Position numbers and translations under genes: made by a program. The notes under the pieces are model-generated. The model worked only from the letters and a program-made list of their open reading frames with translations. It was not told where the DNA came from and searched no databases. This document shows, piece after piece, positions 27,709-40,396 of a stretch of 52,909 nucleotides of DNA (position 1 is its first letter; each line of letters opens with the position of its first letter). Source of the stretch: Burkholderiaceae bacterium (lineage in GTDB: Bacteria > Pseudomonadota > Gammaproteobacteria > Burkholderiales > Burkholderiaceae_C); contig JAMLIT010000026.1 in NCBI GenBank assembly GCA_023954035.1, positions 1-52,909 of the forward strand, read 5' to 3'.

Positions 27709-27727
27709 AGGGGCTGCTTCGGCCCCT
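27709..27727 (+). other. Hairpin in the leader of the hybrid kinase gene
   Basis: AGGGGC, loop TGCTTCG, GCCCCT is a 6-bp perfect stem 28 bp before the kinase ATG and 13 bp before its AGGAGA site. Only two T follow, so it is a poor terminator. The rest of the 262-bp gap since the thioesterase gene shows nothing I can name. Confidence 0.35.
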
Positions 27728-27754
27728 TTCCTGCTGCACGCCACAGGAGAGCCC

Positions 27755-32104
<4,350 letters not shown>

Positions 32105-32105
32105 G

Positions 32106-33014
32106 TCAGCGGCTGCGGGCCACAAAGGCATTGCGCCCCACGCCCTTGGCCTCGTACAGGGCCGCGTCTGCCAGGTCCACCAGGAGCTGCGCCGACTCTT
32201 CGGTCTGTGGGACCACGGTGGCCACACCCAGGCTGATGGTGACATGGGGGTGCGTGGGTGACCGGGCATGCTCCAGACCCTCGGCCTCGATGGCGGCCCG
32301 CATCTGCCCGGCCAGGCGCGCAGCCCCCGTGCTGTCGGTCGAAGGCAGCAGACCGGCAAATTCCTCGCCGCCGCAGCGCGCCACCAGGTCGGTGGGACGG
32401 GTGACGCAGGTGGCCAGCGCCCTGGCCACCTGGATCAGGCACTGGTCGCCCTGCGGGTGGCCGTAGTGGTCGTTGTAGGCTTTGAAATGGTCTATGTCGA
32501 TGGCAATCAAGGACAGCGGCGTCTGTTCGCGCGCAGCACGCTGCCACTCCTGGGCGAGGCTGTCGTCAAAGCGACGCCGGTTGCTGATGCCGGTGAGGTG
32601 GTCTTGCGTGGTCAGCTGTTCGAGCAGGTCGCGGCTGCGCTTGAGCTCGATGTGGTTGCGTACCCGGGCCTGCACGATGGACGGGCGAATGGGCTTGACG
32701 ATGTAGTCGATGGCGCCGAGCGACAGGCCCCGGGCCTCGTCCTCCTCTTCATCGCGCGACGATACAAACAGCACCGGAATGCGGGCCGTGACCGGGTTCT
32801 GCTTCAGCCGTGAGCACACCTCGTAGCCATCCATGCCGGGCATCATCACGTCGAGCAGGATCAGGTCGGGCGGCTCGGCTGCCGTGGCCAGTGCGAGGGC
32901 GCGCTCGCCATTAATGGCTACCTTGACCCGGTAGTCCTGTTTGAGCACCGCCGAGATCACCTGCAGGTTCTCGGGAGAGTCGTCCACCACCAGAATGTTT
33001 GCCTGTGCGTGCAT
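32106..33014 (-). CDS. Response regulator diguanylate cyclase (REC-GGDEF, PleD/WspR-like)
   Basis: 302 residues from the ATG at 33014. The receiver has the acidic pair in LVVDDSPEN, phospho-Asp 55 in LLDVMMPGMDGYE and Lys in YIVKPI. The GGDEF domain begins QDHLTGISNRRRFDD and has an intact GGEEF at 215-219. It would make c-di-GMP when phosphorylated. An ATG at 33026 would add four residues; GGGG at a suitable distance favours 33014. It is convergent with the giant hybrid kinase (1-bp gap) and is the nearest candidate output for its phosphorelay; that pairing is inference. Confidence 0.92.
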   Translation of the reverse strand: MHAQANILVVDDSPENLQVISAVLKQDYRVKVAINGERALALATAAEPPDLILLDVMMPGMDGYEVCSRLKQNPVTARIPVLFVSSRDEEEDEARGLSLGAIDYIVKPIRPSIVQARVRNHIELKRSRDLLEQLTTQDHLTGISNRRRFDDSLAQEWQRAAREQTPLSLIAIDIDHFKAYNDHYGHPQGDQCLIQVARALATCVTRPTDLVARCGGEEFAGLLPSTDSTGAARLAGQMRAAIEAEGLEHARSPTHPHVTISLGVATVVPQTEESAQLLVDLADAALYEAKGVGRNAFVARSR

Positions 33015-33191
33015 CAGCGGCCCCATGTTGCGTTGACGGGCGGTAAGAGCGTTACCGAATGTAGGTGCAGCCAAAAAGCATAGGGGGTTTCAGGGGAACC
33101 GGCACCGGAAACCTGCGCTGAACTGCGCTGGATCAAAACAGGCCACGCTACCTGGTGACGGCTTTGGTCAGTTGGGTGACCTTCAGAGGAT

Positions 33192-34964
33192 TCACGGCAC
33201 CAGATGCGACTGGAGCAAGGCCCTGAGCCGGAGCGGGCGCACCGGTTTGCGCAGAACGGGCACATCCCCGGGGACCTCGGTGACATGGTGCTCGTCTTCG
33301 CCTGTCATGAGCACGGCCAGTTTCATGCCGGGCTGCAGGATTTTGGCGGTGCGCAGCACACTCGTGCCATCGTGCGGTCCGGGCAAGCGCCAGTCGCTCA
33401 GCACAACATCAAAGGCGGTGCGCTCGAGTTCGTGCAGTGCCAAGGCGCCATTCTCCACCGCGGTGACACGCAGGCCCCAGCGCGACAGAAGGGAGGCCAG
33501 GGCGTTTTGCACCATGGGGTTGTCTTCCACCACCAGAACATGCCCTTGCAATGCAGCGGCAGACACCGTGCCGGCCAGGTCTGCACCTGTATCCACCGCC
33601 GGCACCGCAGGGCTGGCAATGCGTGGCACATGCAGTGCAAACGTGGTTCCACGGCCCAGCGTGGAGTGCAGCTCCACGCGATGCCCCAGCAGTACCGCCA
33701 GGCGCTGCACGGTGGCAAGACCCAGTCCGGTTCCCTGGGCGGGATCTCGTTCGTAGTTGTTGAGCTGCACGAACTCTTCAAAGACGGCTGCGTGGGCATG
33801 GGCCGGGATGCCGATACCGGTGTCGGTGACCATAATCCGCAGGCCCTCACCGTGGGGTCGCACCCCCAGAAGGACACCGCCTGTGGAGGTATAGCGGATG
33901 GCATTGCTCACCAGGTTGGCCAGCATGCGCTCCAGCAGCGCCGGGTCGCTGGATGTCCATGCCTTCGTCGGGTGCGCGCGCAGTTGCAAGCCCTTTTGTT
34001 GTGCGGCGGCTTCGTACATGTTGACCAGGCTGTGCAGCATCGATGCGATGCAGACAGGCCGGTATTGGGGTGTGACCTGTCCGGCGTCCAGCCGGGAGAT
34101 GTCCATCACAACCTCCAGCAATCGGTCCAGCGACTCCATGCATTGGCCCATGCGCGCCAGTGCCTTGGGGTTGTTGTCGCCGGACGAGATCACCGACAGA
34201 TAGAGCCCCATGGCCTGCAGGGGTTGGCGCAGGTCGTGGCTGGCGGCTGCAAAGAAGCGCGATTTTGCCGCGTTGGCTTCGTGCAGCGCCAGCGCCTGGG
34301 TCTGCAGTTCTTCTACCAGCGCGCTGTTCTCGTGGCGAAGCGCGATCATGCGCTGGAGGGTGCGTGCATGCTGCTTTCCGTAATACAGCAGATAGGCCAG
34401 CAACAGCAACATGCCCACGCCCAGAAACCGGCTGTCGTTATGGGTGTCGACAAGGGCGCGCAGCGCAAAAGGCGCGATCAATGTGGGCAGAAAAATCCAC
34501 ATGGTTCGCGGGTGGTGTGCGTGCGCCCCGATACTGCCGGCTGCTGTGCCGCCCAATACCAGGGCCCAGTAAAACGGCTGCAGTGCGCGCTGGGCGTCGA
34601 AAAAAAACACCGACGAAATGCCCCAGTAGGCTGCCAGAATGAAGGCATCCCATGCCAGGCGATCGGCCTTGTGTTCCGGGCTGGTGGGAGGGCGGCTGAT
34701 GCGCAGACGGTGCGCCGCATGGTTGAACAGCAAACGCCAGGTTTGCGCCAGCACCAGCCCGGCCAGCCAGGCGGCCAGGCCCCAGGCCGGGTACCACTCG
34801 CGCATCGCGAACGCCAGGAGACTGGCCGCGACCACGTTGGTGACGATGGAGCCGCGCAATGCCCTGGGCAGTGCACCGATGCTGTCTGCAAGGATGCGCT
34901 CTGCCGGGAGGGCGCTGCCCCCCGGCGCCAGGGGCTGTGCAGGGAGCGCGGGATCAGGCCGCAC
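33192..34964 (-). CDS. Membrane hybrid histidine kinase (HisKA, HATPase, REC)
   Basis: 590 residues from a GTG start. The N-terminal part (about 35-205) holds about six hydrophobic segments such as LAAWLAGLVLAQTWRLL and LGVGMLLLLAYLLYYG, and no known sensor domain. The HisKA box is FAAASHDLRQPLQAMGLYL with His243; the ATPase domain has NLVSNAIRYTSTGG and DPAQGTGLGLATVQRLA. The C-terminal receiver has phospho-Asp 524 in LSDWRLPGPHDG. The GTG at 34964 overlaps the end of the response regulator gene by 11 bp; longer readings would run further into that gene. The pair forms one operon and a two-component system. Confidence 0.88.
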   Translation of the reverse strand: MRPDPALPAQPLAPGGSALPAERILADSIGALPRALRGSIVTNVVAASLLAFAMREWYPAWGLAAWLAGLVLAQTWRLLFNHAAHRLRISRPPTSPEHKADRLAWDAFILAAYWGISSVFFFDAQRALQPFYWALVLGGTAAGSIGAHAHHPRTMWIFLPTLIAPFALRALVDTHNDSRFLGVGMLLLLAYLLYYGKQHARTLQRMIALRHENSALVEELQTQALALHEANAAKSRFFAAASHDLRQPLQAMGLYLSVISSGDNNPKALARMGQCMESLDRLLEVVMDISRLDAGQVTPQYRPVCIASMLHSLVNMYEAAAQQKGLQLRAHPTKAWTSSDPALLERMLANLVSNAIRYTSTGGVLLGVRPHGEGLRIMVTDTGIGIPAHAHAAVFEEFVQLNNYERDPAQGTGLGLATVQRLAVLLGHRVELHSTLGRGTTFALHVPRIASPAVPAVDTGADLAGTVSAAALQGHVLVVEDNPMVQNALASLLSRWGLRVTAVENGALALHELERTAFDVVLSDWRLPGPHDGTSVLRTAKILQPGMKLAVLMTGEDEHHVTEVPGDVPVLRKPVRPLRLRALLQSHLVP

Positions 34965-35592
34965 TGAGCAGGGCCTGTGCCATGACCACCGCCTGCACAC
35001 GGTTGGTGGCCCCCATCTTCTCGAAGATGGCGTCCAGATGGTTCTTGACGGTGGCGGGCGAGATGCCCAGGTGCTGCGCAATCACCTTGTTGGTAGCGCC
35101 TGTGGCAAGCATCTGCAAAACCGACAATTGCCGCGTCGTCAGACCGAACTGTGCCGTGCCGTTGGGTTGTGAGAGAGGCGTATCGGCGGCTTCGCAGAAC
35201 ACGGTCTCCCCTGCGGCGAGCTGCTGCAGTGCCTCAATGAGCGCGTCGACTTCGAGCGCCTTGGACAAATAGGCCACCAGACCGGCATCGCGTACGCGCA
35301 GGGGCAGGCTGGCATCGTCCAGGCCCGACATCAGGCCAAAGCTCACATTGCAATGCCGGGAGCGTAGCCGCTGGGCAGCGCGCAAGCCATCGGTGCCCTG
35401 GAGCCGGTAGTCCAGCAGCACCAGATCGAACACCTGCGATTCGTCCGCGAGCAGGACATCGGCCTCATCGGCCGATGCCACCGCGCAGACCCTGAGGCCC
35501 GGGGCGCGGTTTTGCAGCGCCATGGCCAGGCCATCCCGAAAAAGCGGGTGATCGTCGACCAGCAGCAGACCAAAGTCGTCCAGGGCGTTCAC
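34954..35592 (-). CDS. NarL/FixJ-type response regulator
   Basis: 212 residues. The receiver has LLLVDDHPLFRDG, phospho-Asp 61 in LLDYRLQGTDG and YLSKALE with the Lys. The C-terminal LuxR helix-turn-helix (about 147-205) is FGLTTRQLSVLQMLATGATNKVIAQHLGISPATVKNHLDAIFEKMG, complete. The GTG start at 35592 is chosen because the receiver begins right after it; the in-frame extension upstream has no domain. It is co-encoded with the hybrid kinase and divergent from three genes for exported proteins; it probably controls them or itself through the palindromes at 35648-35743. Confidence 0.92.
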   Translation of the reverse strand: MNALDDFGLLLVDDHPLFRDGLAMALQNRAPGLRVCAVASADEADVLLADESQVFDLVLLDYRLQGTDGLRAAQRLRSRHCNVSFGLMSGLDDASLPLRVRDAGLVAYLSKALEVDALIEALQQLAAGETVFCEAADTPLSQPNGTAQFGLTTRQLSVLQMLATGATNKVIAQHLGISPATVKNHLDAIFEKMGATNRVQAVVMAQALLSAA

Positions 35593-35647
35593 GGTGGCAG
35601 GTTTCCCAGGGAGGAGTGCAAAGCATAGCGCAGCCCGCTGGCCCAAC

Positions 35648-35743
35648 CCATAGGCCGGTTGGCCCATGCAGGTCGGACGCAGCGTGCAGCCCTTCTGTGC
35701 GCCGCGTGACTTTTCGCACGCTGCTGGGCCGATCGGCCTATGG
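35648..35743. promoter_or_regulatory. Pair of inverted 18-bp sites in the divergent promoter region
   Basis: CCATAGGCCGGTTGGCCC (35648-35665) and GGGCCGATCGGCCTATGG (35726-35743) are reverse complements with two mismatches, 60 bp apart. Each is itself close to palindromic; the second contains the perfect 12-bp palindrome GGCCGATCGGCC. They lie between the response regulator start (35592) and the 57-residue peptide gene (35802). Size, spacing and position suit a dimeric regulator binding two operators; the adjacent LuxR-type regulator is the obvious candidate. Confidence 0.55.
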
Positions 35744-35801
35744 ACGCCCCAGCGTGCCCATTTGACACTGGCGCCGTCCAGTCCACTGAAAGGAATCGCT
35801 G

Positions 35802-35975
35802 ATGCTGAAATTCGAAAGGGTGCGAACCATGGCCGTCGCATGGTTGGGCCTTGTGCCTGCGGCCGGTGTGCTGGCGGCTGCGGGCGTGCCCTTGAAGCAG
35901 CGGGCCTGTGCTGCAGGCGTGCATTGCACGGCAGGCGTAACGCCAGGCGTCCTGAATTCTTCTATTCCTTTCTGA
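35802..35975 (+). CDS. Small exported peptide of unknown function (57 residues)
   Basis: ATG at 35802 is preceded by AAAGGA with 8 bp spacing, one of the best ribosome binding sites in the region. The 57 codons give a basic start (MLKFERVRT), a hydrophobic stretch (AVAWLGLVPAAGVLAAAG) that reads as a signal peptide or a single membrane helix, and a short tail with two cysteines (RACAAGVHCTAGV). I recognise no family. The stop is 12 bp before the VWA gene, so the two are likely one operon. Support is the site, length and position; no homologue is known to me. Confidence 0.5.
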   Translation: MLKFERVRTMAVAWLGLVPAAGVLAAAGVPLKQRACAAGVHCTAGVTPGVLNSSIPF

Positions 35976-35987
35976 TTGAGATTGACC

Positions 35988-36968
35988 ATGAAAAAAACCC
36001 GCTTTTCTCTGGCCGCCTTGGCACTGGCTGCCTGTGTTGTGCTTCCCGCTTCGGCACAGCAGTCTGCGGCTGTGCCCAGTGGCGCCGGTGTGTCCATGCT
36101 GGTGCTCGATGCGTCGGGCTCCATGTGGGGGCAGATCCAGGGGCGCGCCAAGATCGAGATCGCACGCGAGGCGGTCGGCAGCATGCTCAAAACCTGGCCG
36201 CGCAACCAGCAACTCGGTTTGATGGCCTATGGCCACCGCAGTAAAGGCAACTGCGCGGACATTGAAGTGCTCAAGGCTCCCGCAGCCGTAAATGCGGCTG
36301 CGATGCAGCAAGCCGTCAACGCCCTGCAGCCCAAGGGCATGACGCCCATCTCGGCATCCGTGCGCATGGCGGCGGAGCAACTCAAGTTCAGCGAGCGCAA
36401 GGCCACCGTCATCCTGGTGAGCGATGGCGAGGAAACCTGCCATGCCGACCCCTGCGCCCTGGGTGCCGAGCTGGAAAGGCTCGGTGTCGATTTCACGGCC
36501 CATGTCATTGGCTTTGATATCCAGAACGGCAGCAAGGCGCAGGCGCAGTTGCAGTGCCTGGCCAGCGCGACCGGGGGGCGCTACATCGATGCGCGCGATG
36601 CGGGTGAACTGAACAAGGCACTGGGTGAAGTGGCCGAGGCGCCCGCCACTCCAACACCGCCGCCCGCAAAGACTGCGTCGTACGACTTCGGTGAGGGATG
36701 CATGTTGTATGACGCCGAGAACTTCAAGGGCGCCACCTACAAGATCGAGAGCGGAACGCGCAACGATGCCATGCCCGACGGCTGGAGCAAGCGCGTAAAG
36801 TCACTCGCCTGCGCCGCCAACTGCGGTCTGCTGGGCTTTGCAGACCCAGGTTACGACGGCAAGCAACTGCATGTCGACGAAGGTGCCCGTTGGGCCAGGA
36901 TGCCGGAAGACTACAGCGGTTCGTTCGGTTCCTTTGATTCGGGCTGCCGGGCTGTACTGAAGGAGTAG
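35988..36968 (+). CDS. Exported VWA-domain protein with C-terminal beta/gamma-crystallin-like domain
   Basis: 326 residues. Signal peptide MKKTRFSLAALALAACVVLPASA (1-23). The VWA domain (about 33-215) has a full MIDAS: DASGSMWG (41-48), the Thr in PKGMTPISASVR and the Asp in LVSDGEETCH. A Pro/Thr linker (about 222-234) leads to a C-terminal domain of about 90 residues (GCMLYDAENFKGATYKI, WSKRVKSLAC, LLGFADPGYDGKQLHV) that has the Greek-key pattern of beta/gamma-crystallins, often calcium-binding. It has several cysteines, so disulfides are likely. Periplasmic or secreted; the partner is unknown. It is second in a three-gene set divergent from the two-component system. Confidence 0.85.
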   Translation: MKKTRFSLAALALAACVVLPASAQQSAAVPSGAGVSMLVLDASGSMWGQIQGRAKIEIAREAVGSMLKTWPRNQQLGLMAYGHRSKGNCADIEVLKAPAAVNAAAMQQAVNALQPKGMTPISASVRMAAEQLKFSERKATVILVSDGEETCHADPCALGAELERLGVDFTAHVIGFDIQNGSKAQAQLQCLASATGGRYIDARDAGELNKALGEVAEAPATPTPPPAKTASYDFGEGCMLYDAENFKGATYKIESGTRNDAMPDGWSKRVKSLACAANCGLLGFADPGYDGKQLHVDEGARWARMPEDYSGSFGSFDSGCRAVLKE

Positions 36969-37061
36969 GCGCCCCGCCCAGCCCTCCCTGGCGGGCCTTG
37001 CCTGCCGGGCCGAACGGGTTGAAGGCGTTGCCTCCGGCCCACCATCCAGAAGGAGATAGAC

Positions 37062-37775
37062 ATGATGAATTTCAACCTGTCCGGCAGCAGCGCGGTCGCT
37101 GCAAGCGTGCTTGCGGTAGCGCTGTGGGGTGCCCCGGCCTGCCACGCGGCCGACGGAAATACCCTGCGCCTGCAAGGCACCATGCAGGTGAACGCAGGGG
37201 AGGGCGAGCAGGCCTTGCAGTCCCACGCCACCGTGGTCGACCCCAGACTGGGCGAAAAGGCTGCAACACGCCTGGGCACGGCGCAGGGCCAGCAATCGCT
37301 GGCCGATGCCAACGCCAGCATCGGTGCCAAAAGCGGCGTCAAGGTGTCGTCCAGTGACGTGCAGGCCATGGCCAATGCCATGGCCGGCCGCACCGTCTAC
37401 ACCAGCCAGGCGAACCACATCAAGATCATCAACAGCTACGGCATCACGTTGGACGCCAGGTCGCCCGCGAAGCCAGGTGCGCGCGTGCAGCTCAGTCTGA
37501 GGTTTTCGGACAAGGACATGAAGCTCACGGACGGCAAGCTCGAGTACTACCCCGACAGCGGGAAATATGCCGAAAGCTACCAAAAGAAGATCACGCCCGC
37601 CGAAGTCACCATCGACAAGCTCGAGCGCAAGGACGACAAAACCTTTGTGATCTCGGGCCGCTTCAAGGTGGCCAACCTCAAGGCCGGTGTGCTGGCCAAG
37701 GAGCTGAAGGGCAAAACGCTCGATGCGGTGTCGGGCCGCTTTGATTTTCAGGAAGTGCCGATCCGGGGCAAGTGA
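37062..37775 (+). CDS. Exported protein of unknown function (237 residues)
   Basis: A signal peptide (about 1-30, ending ACHA) is followed by a soluble protein with no motif I recognise. The middle part (QSLADANASIGAKSGVKVSS) is Ser/Ala-rich and the C-terminal half (LSLRFSDKDMKLTDGKLEYY onward) is Lys-rich and predicted beta-strand-like. AAGGAG is 7 bp before the ATG, a strong site. 93 bp separate it from the VWA gene; this gap has a CCCGCC/GGCGGG stem without a T-run. It is probably co-regulated with the VWA protein. Confidence 0.75.
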   Translation: MMNFNLSGSSAVAASVLAVALWGAPACHAADGNTLRLQGTMQVNAGEGEQALQSHATVVDPRLGEKAATRLGTAQGQQSLADANASIGAKSGVKVSSSDVQAMANAMAGRTVYTSQANHIKIINSYGITLDARSPAKPGARVQLSLRFSDKDMKLTDGKLEYYPDSGKYAESYQKKITPAEVTIDKLERKDDKTFVISGRFKVANLKAGVLAKELKGKTLDAVSGRFDFQEVPIRGK

Positions 37776-37780
37776 GCGCT

Positions 37781-38359
37781 CTACACCCAGCCCAAGGCAC
37801 CCGCCAAGGCGCCTGCGCCCAGCATCCACAGCAGGTGCAGCCGGGTGCGCCACACCAGCATGGCGGTGGCGGCGGTCAGCAGCCACAGCCGCCAGTCGGT
37901 GGCCGGTGAATCGTGCGCGCTGGCCAGCACCCAGGTGGTGGCCATGAGCAGCCCGATGACCAGCGGCGCCATCCCCTGCTTGAAGGCGCGCACGGCCCGC
38001 CGCTGGCGGTTGCGGTGCGCCCAGCGCGTGGCCAGCCACGTCAATGTAGCGCTGGGCACCATGATGCCCAGCATGCACAGCGTTGCCCCCAGCAGGCCAT
38101 AGCCCCACCCGCCCGCGTTCAGCCCCACATGCCAGCCCAGCAGGGCAATGAACAGCACATTGGGGCCTGGTGCAGCCTGGGCAATGGCGATGCTGGCGCT
38201 GAACTGCATGTCGGTCAGCCATGCCTGCTGGTCCACCAGAAAGCGGTGCATGTCGGGCGCCGTGGCAATGGCGCCGCCCACGGCCAGCAGCGAGATCGAC
38301 AGGTAGTACAGAAACAGGTGCAGCCAGTCGAGGGGCTGCAGAACGATGGCGTGCGTCAT
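37781..38359 (-). CDS. Chromate transporter, second half of a short-chain CHR pair
   Basis: 192 residues, one CHR domain with about six membrane segments. LSISLLAVGGAIATAPDMHRF and IAQAAPGPNVLFIALLGWHVG (the PGPN motif) are diagnostic. Short-chain CHR proteins work as heteropairs encoded side by side and expel chromate. ATG at 38359-38357 overlaps the stop of the partner (ATGA). It is convergent with the 237-residue exported protein, 5 bp apart. Confidence 0.9.
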   Translation of the reverse strand: MTHAIVLQPLDWLHLFLYYLSISLLAVGGAIATAPDMHRFLVDQQAWLTDMQFSASIAIAQAAPGPNVLFIALLGWHVGLNAGGWGYGLLGATLCMLGIMVPSATLTWLATRWAHRNRQRRAVRAFKQGMAPLVIGLLMATTWVLASAHDSPATDWRLWLLTAATAMLVWRTRLHLLWMLGAGALAGALGWV

Positions 38360-38946
38360 GGTGCGATCCTGCGCCAGGTGAGCAGGCAGGCCGTGCCGCC
38401 CACCAGCAGCAGCACCCAGTACAGCGGCAGGCGCAGCCACACCATGGCGGCAAAGGTGACCCCTGCAACGGCTGCGCACACCCTGGAGCCCAGCGGATGG
38501 GTGCGCAGGGCTGCCACCAGCTTCAGGCCCATGCCTGCAATCAGCCCCGCCGCCACCGCGCCCATGCCGCGCAGGGCGCCCGCCATGGCCGGGTGGCTGG
38601 CCCACTGCGCGTACACCATGGCTGCCCCCAATGCCAGCACCAGCGGAAACGACAGCATGCCCGCCAGCGCCGCAAAGGCGCCGCGCAGGCCAAAGTGGCG
38701 GTCGCCAATCATGATGGACAGGTTCACCACATTGGGCCCCGGCATCACCTGGGCCACGGCCCAGTCTTCCAGGAACTCCTCGTTCGTCATCCAGCGCTTT
38801 TTCTCGACCAGTTCGCGCTGCACCACGGCCACCACGCCGCCAAAGCCTTGCAGGGCCAGCCAGGTAAAGGACCAGAACAGATCCGCCGTATTGCGCGGGC
38901 CGGGCGCCACGGGCGCGGCGCCTGGGAGGAGGGGGGCAGAGTGCAT
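38356..38946 (-). CDS. Chromate transporter, first half of a short-chain CHR pair
   Basis: 196 residues. TWLALQGFGGVVAVVQRELVEKKRW and VAQVMPGPNVVNLSIMIGDRHFG are the CHR signature, with PGPN. Opposite membrane orientation of the two halves is the known arrangement. It overlaps the partner gene by 4 bp. The ATG at 38946 is followed upstream by a copy of the dispersed repeat, 10 bp away, so the promoter lies in or beyond the repeat. Confidence 0.9.
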   Translation of the reverse strand: MHSAPLLPGAAPVAPGPRNTADLFWSFTWLALQGFGGVVAVVQRELVEKKRWMTNEEFLEDWAVAQVMPGPNVVNLSIMIGDRHFGLRGAFAALAGMLSFPLVLALGAAMVYAQWASHPAMAGALRGMGAVAAGLIAGMGLKLVAALRTHPLGSRVCAAVAGVTFAAMVWLRLPLYWVLLLVGGTACLLTWRRIAP

Positions 38947-38956
38947 AAAATTTGAA

Positions 38957-39007
38957 TAAAAAGTGGCTCTGGCGCTTATCCATCAAGCGCTGATAGCTAT
39001 CATATCA
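38957..39007 (+). repeat. Dispersed 50-bp repeat, intergenic copy
   Basis: ATAAAAAGTGGCTCTGGCGC, then TTATCCATCAAGCGCTGATAGCTATCATATC. The central part contains GGCGCTT and AAGCGCT, which can pair as a small hairpin. It fills the gap between the divergent chrA and FAH-family genes. Confidence 0.75.
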
Positions 39008-39086
39008 GTAGCTATTGGGCTTGCTGCGGCAACCATCGTACGCCCATGGCACACTGCCCCGTTGTGCCCTCCACGAAAGCCTTTCC

Positions 39087-39932
39087 ATGAAACTCATCCG
39101 TTACGGTGCGCCTGGTGAAGAGCGCCCTGGTCTGGTCGATACCCAAGGCGTGCTGCGCGACCTCTCCATGCTGCTGGCCGACATCGGCCCGGCACAGCTG
39201 GCGCCCCGCACCCTGGCGGCCCTGGCCGCCATCGATGCGTCGCGCCTGCCCGCCGTGCCAGGCCAGCCGCGCCTGGGCTGCCCTGTGGGCGGGGTGGGCA
39301 AGATCGTGTGCGTGGGCCTGAACTACCGGGACCACGCGCTGGAGGCGGGCATGCAGCCGCCGGCCGAGCCCGTGCTGTTCATGAAAGCCGTCACGGCCCT
39401 GAGCGGCCCCAACGATCCGCTGCACATTCCGCCCGGCGCACAAAAAACCGACTGGGAGGTGGAGCTGGGCATCGTCATCGGCACCCGTGCCCGCCATGTG
39501 GCCGAGGCCGATGCACTGCAGCATGTGGCAGGCTATGTGCTGGCCAACGATGTGTCCGAGCGCGCCTACCAGATCGAGCGTGGCGGCCAGTGGGACAAAG
39601 GCAAAAGCTACGACAGCTTTGCACCCATCGGCCCCTGGCTGGCCACGGCCGATGCGGTGGCCGACCCGCATGCCATCGACCTGTGGCTGGAAGTCAATGG
39701 CCAGCGTGTGCAAAGCGGCAGCACGCGCAATTTCATCTTTGGTGTGCCCACGGTGGTGTCGTACATCAGCCAGTTCATGACGCTTGAGCCTGGCGACATC
39801 GTGCTGACTGGCACCCCGGCCGGCGTGGGCCTGGGGCAAAAACCGGCGCCCTGGTACCTCAAGCCCGGCGATGTGGTGCGGCTGGGCGCGACCGGCCTGG
39901 GCGAGCAGCAGCAGAACTGCGTGGGCGGATAG
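39087..39932 (+). CDS. Fumarylacetoacetate hydrolase family protein
   Basis: 281 residues. The N-terminal MKLIRYGAPGEERPGLVD and GKIVCVGLNYRDHALEAGM, metal-binding acids in TDWEVELGIVIG, the ANDVSERAYQ helix and LTGTPAGVGLGQKP at the C-terminus are family features. Members hydrolyse or decarboxylate acylpyruvates and related 2-keto acids; the substrate cannot be set here. GAAAG is 8 bp before the ATG. Convergent with the DUF6150-like gene, 4 bp apart. Confidence 0.88.
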   Translation: MKLIRYGAPGEERPGLVDTQGVLRDLSMLLADIGPAQLAPRTLAALAAIDASRLPAVPGQPRLGCPVGGVGKIVCVGLNYRDHALEAGMQPPAEPVLFMKAVTALSGPNDPLHIPPGAQKTDWEVELGIVIGTRARHVAEADALQHVAGYVLANDVSERAYQIERGGQWDKGKSYDSFAPIGPWLATADAVADPHAIDLWLEVNGQRVQSGSTRNFIFGVPTVVSYISQFMTLEPGDIVLTGTPAGVGLGQKPAPWYLKPGDVVRLGATGLGEQQQNCVGG

Positions 39933-39936
39933 CGGT

Positions 39937-40224
39937 CTATTTGGCCAACTGCCCGTGCAGCTTGTGGCTGGTGTTGCGCCAGCCCGCCTTGTCGGGGTAC
40001 TTGACCTTGAAAATCTTCAGGTCGGCCTGTGTCTCGTACTTGGTCTTGAAAATCTTGAAGTCGGCCTGCGTCTCGTGCTGCACGAAAAACCACTTGGCGT
40101 CGCCCTCGGCCTGCTGGGCGTAGGCCACCTCGTACCAGCACAGGTCGGCCTGGGTTTCGTAGTGCACTTCGCAGACCACGGCATCGGCCAGGTTTTCGTA
40201 TTTCACTTCCAGGATTTTTGCCAT
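39937..40224 (-). CDS. Small tandem-repeat protein, DUF6150-like
   Basis: 95 residues. A short unit of the form YETQADLxxFKVKY recurs about four times (YETQADLCWYEVAY, then the unit with AEGDAKWFFVQ, HETQADFKIFKTK, YETQADLKIFKVK). The rest is MAKILEVKYENLADAVVCEV. The repeat unit suggests short beta-strands with an alternating aromatic and Lys pattern. I recall the pattern as DUF6150; function unknown. There is no signal peptide. The ATG at 40224 is preceded by AAAGAAACG. A longer in-frame start (40299) is not supported. Confidence 0.75.
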   Translation of the reverse strand: MAKILEVKYENLADAVVCEVHYETQADLCWYEVAYAQQAEGDAKWFFVQHETQADFKIFKTKYETQADLKIFKVKYPDKAGWRNTSHKLHGQLAK

Positions 40225-40396
40225 AAACGTTTCTTTGAGGGGGCTGAAAGGGCTCAGCGTGTCGTGGGCAGGGAGGCGACCATGGGCGAGGGTACCCAAA
40301 AAAGCGCCGCCCCTGCCATTTTGCGGGCCTGCGAAACAACTCGATACCTTGTGCGGTGTGTCCTCTCACGAACCCGTAGCATCAAAAAGATATGCT

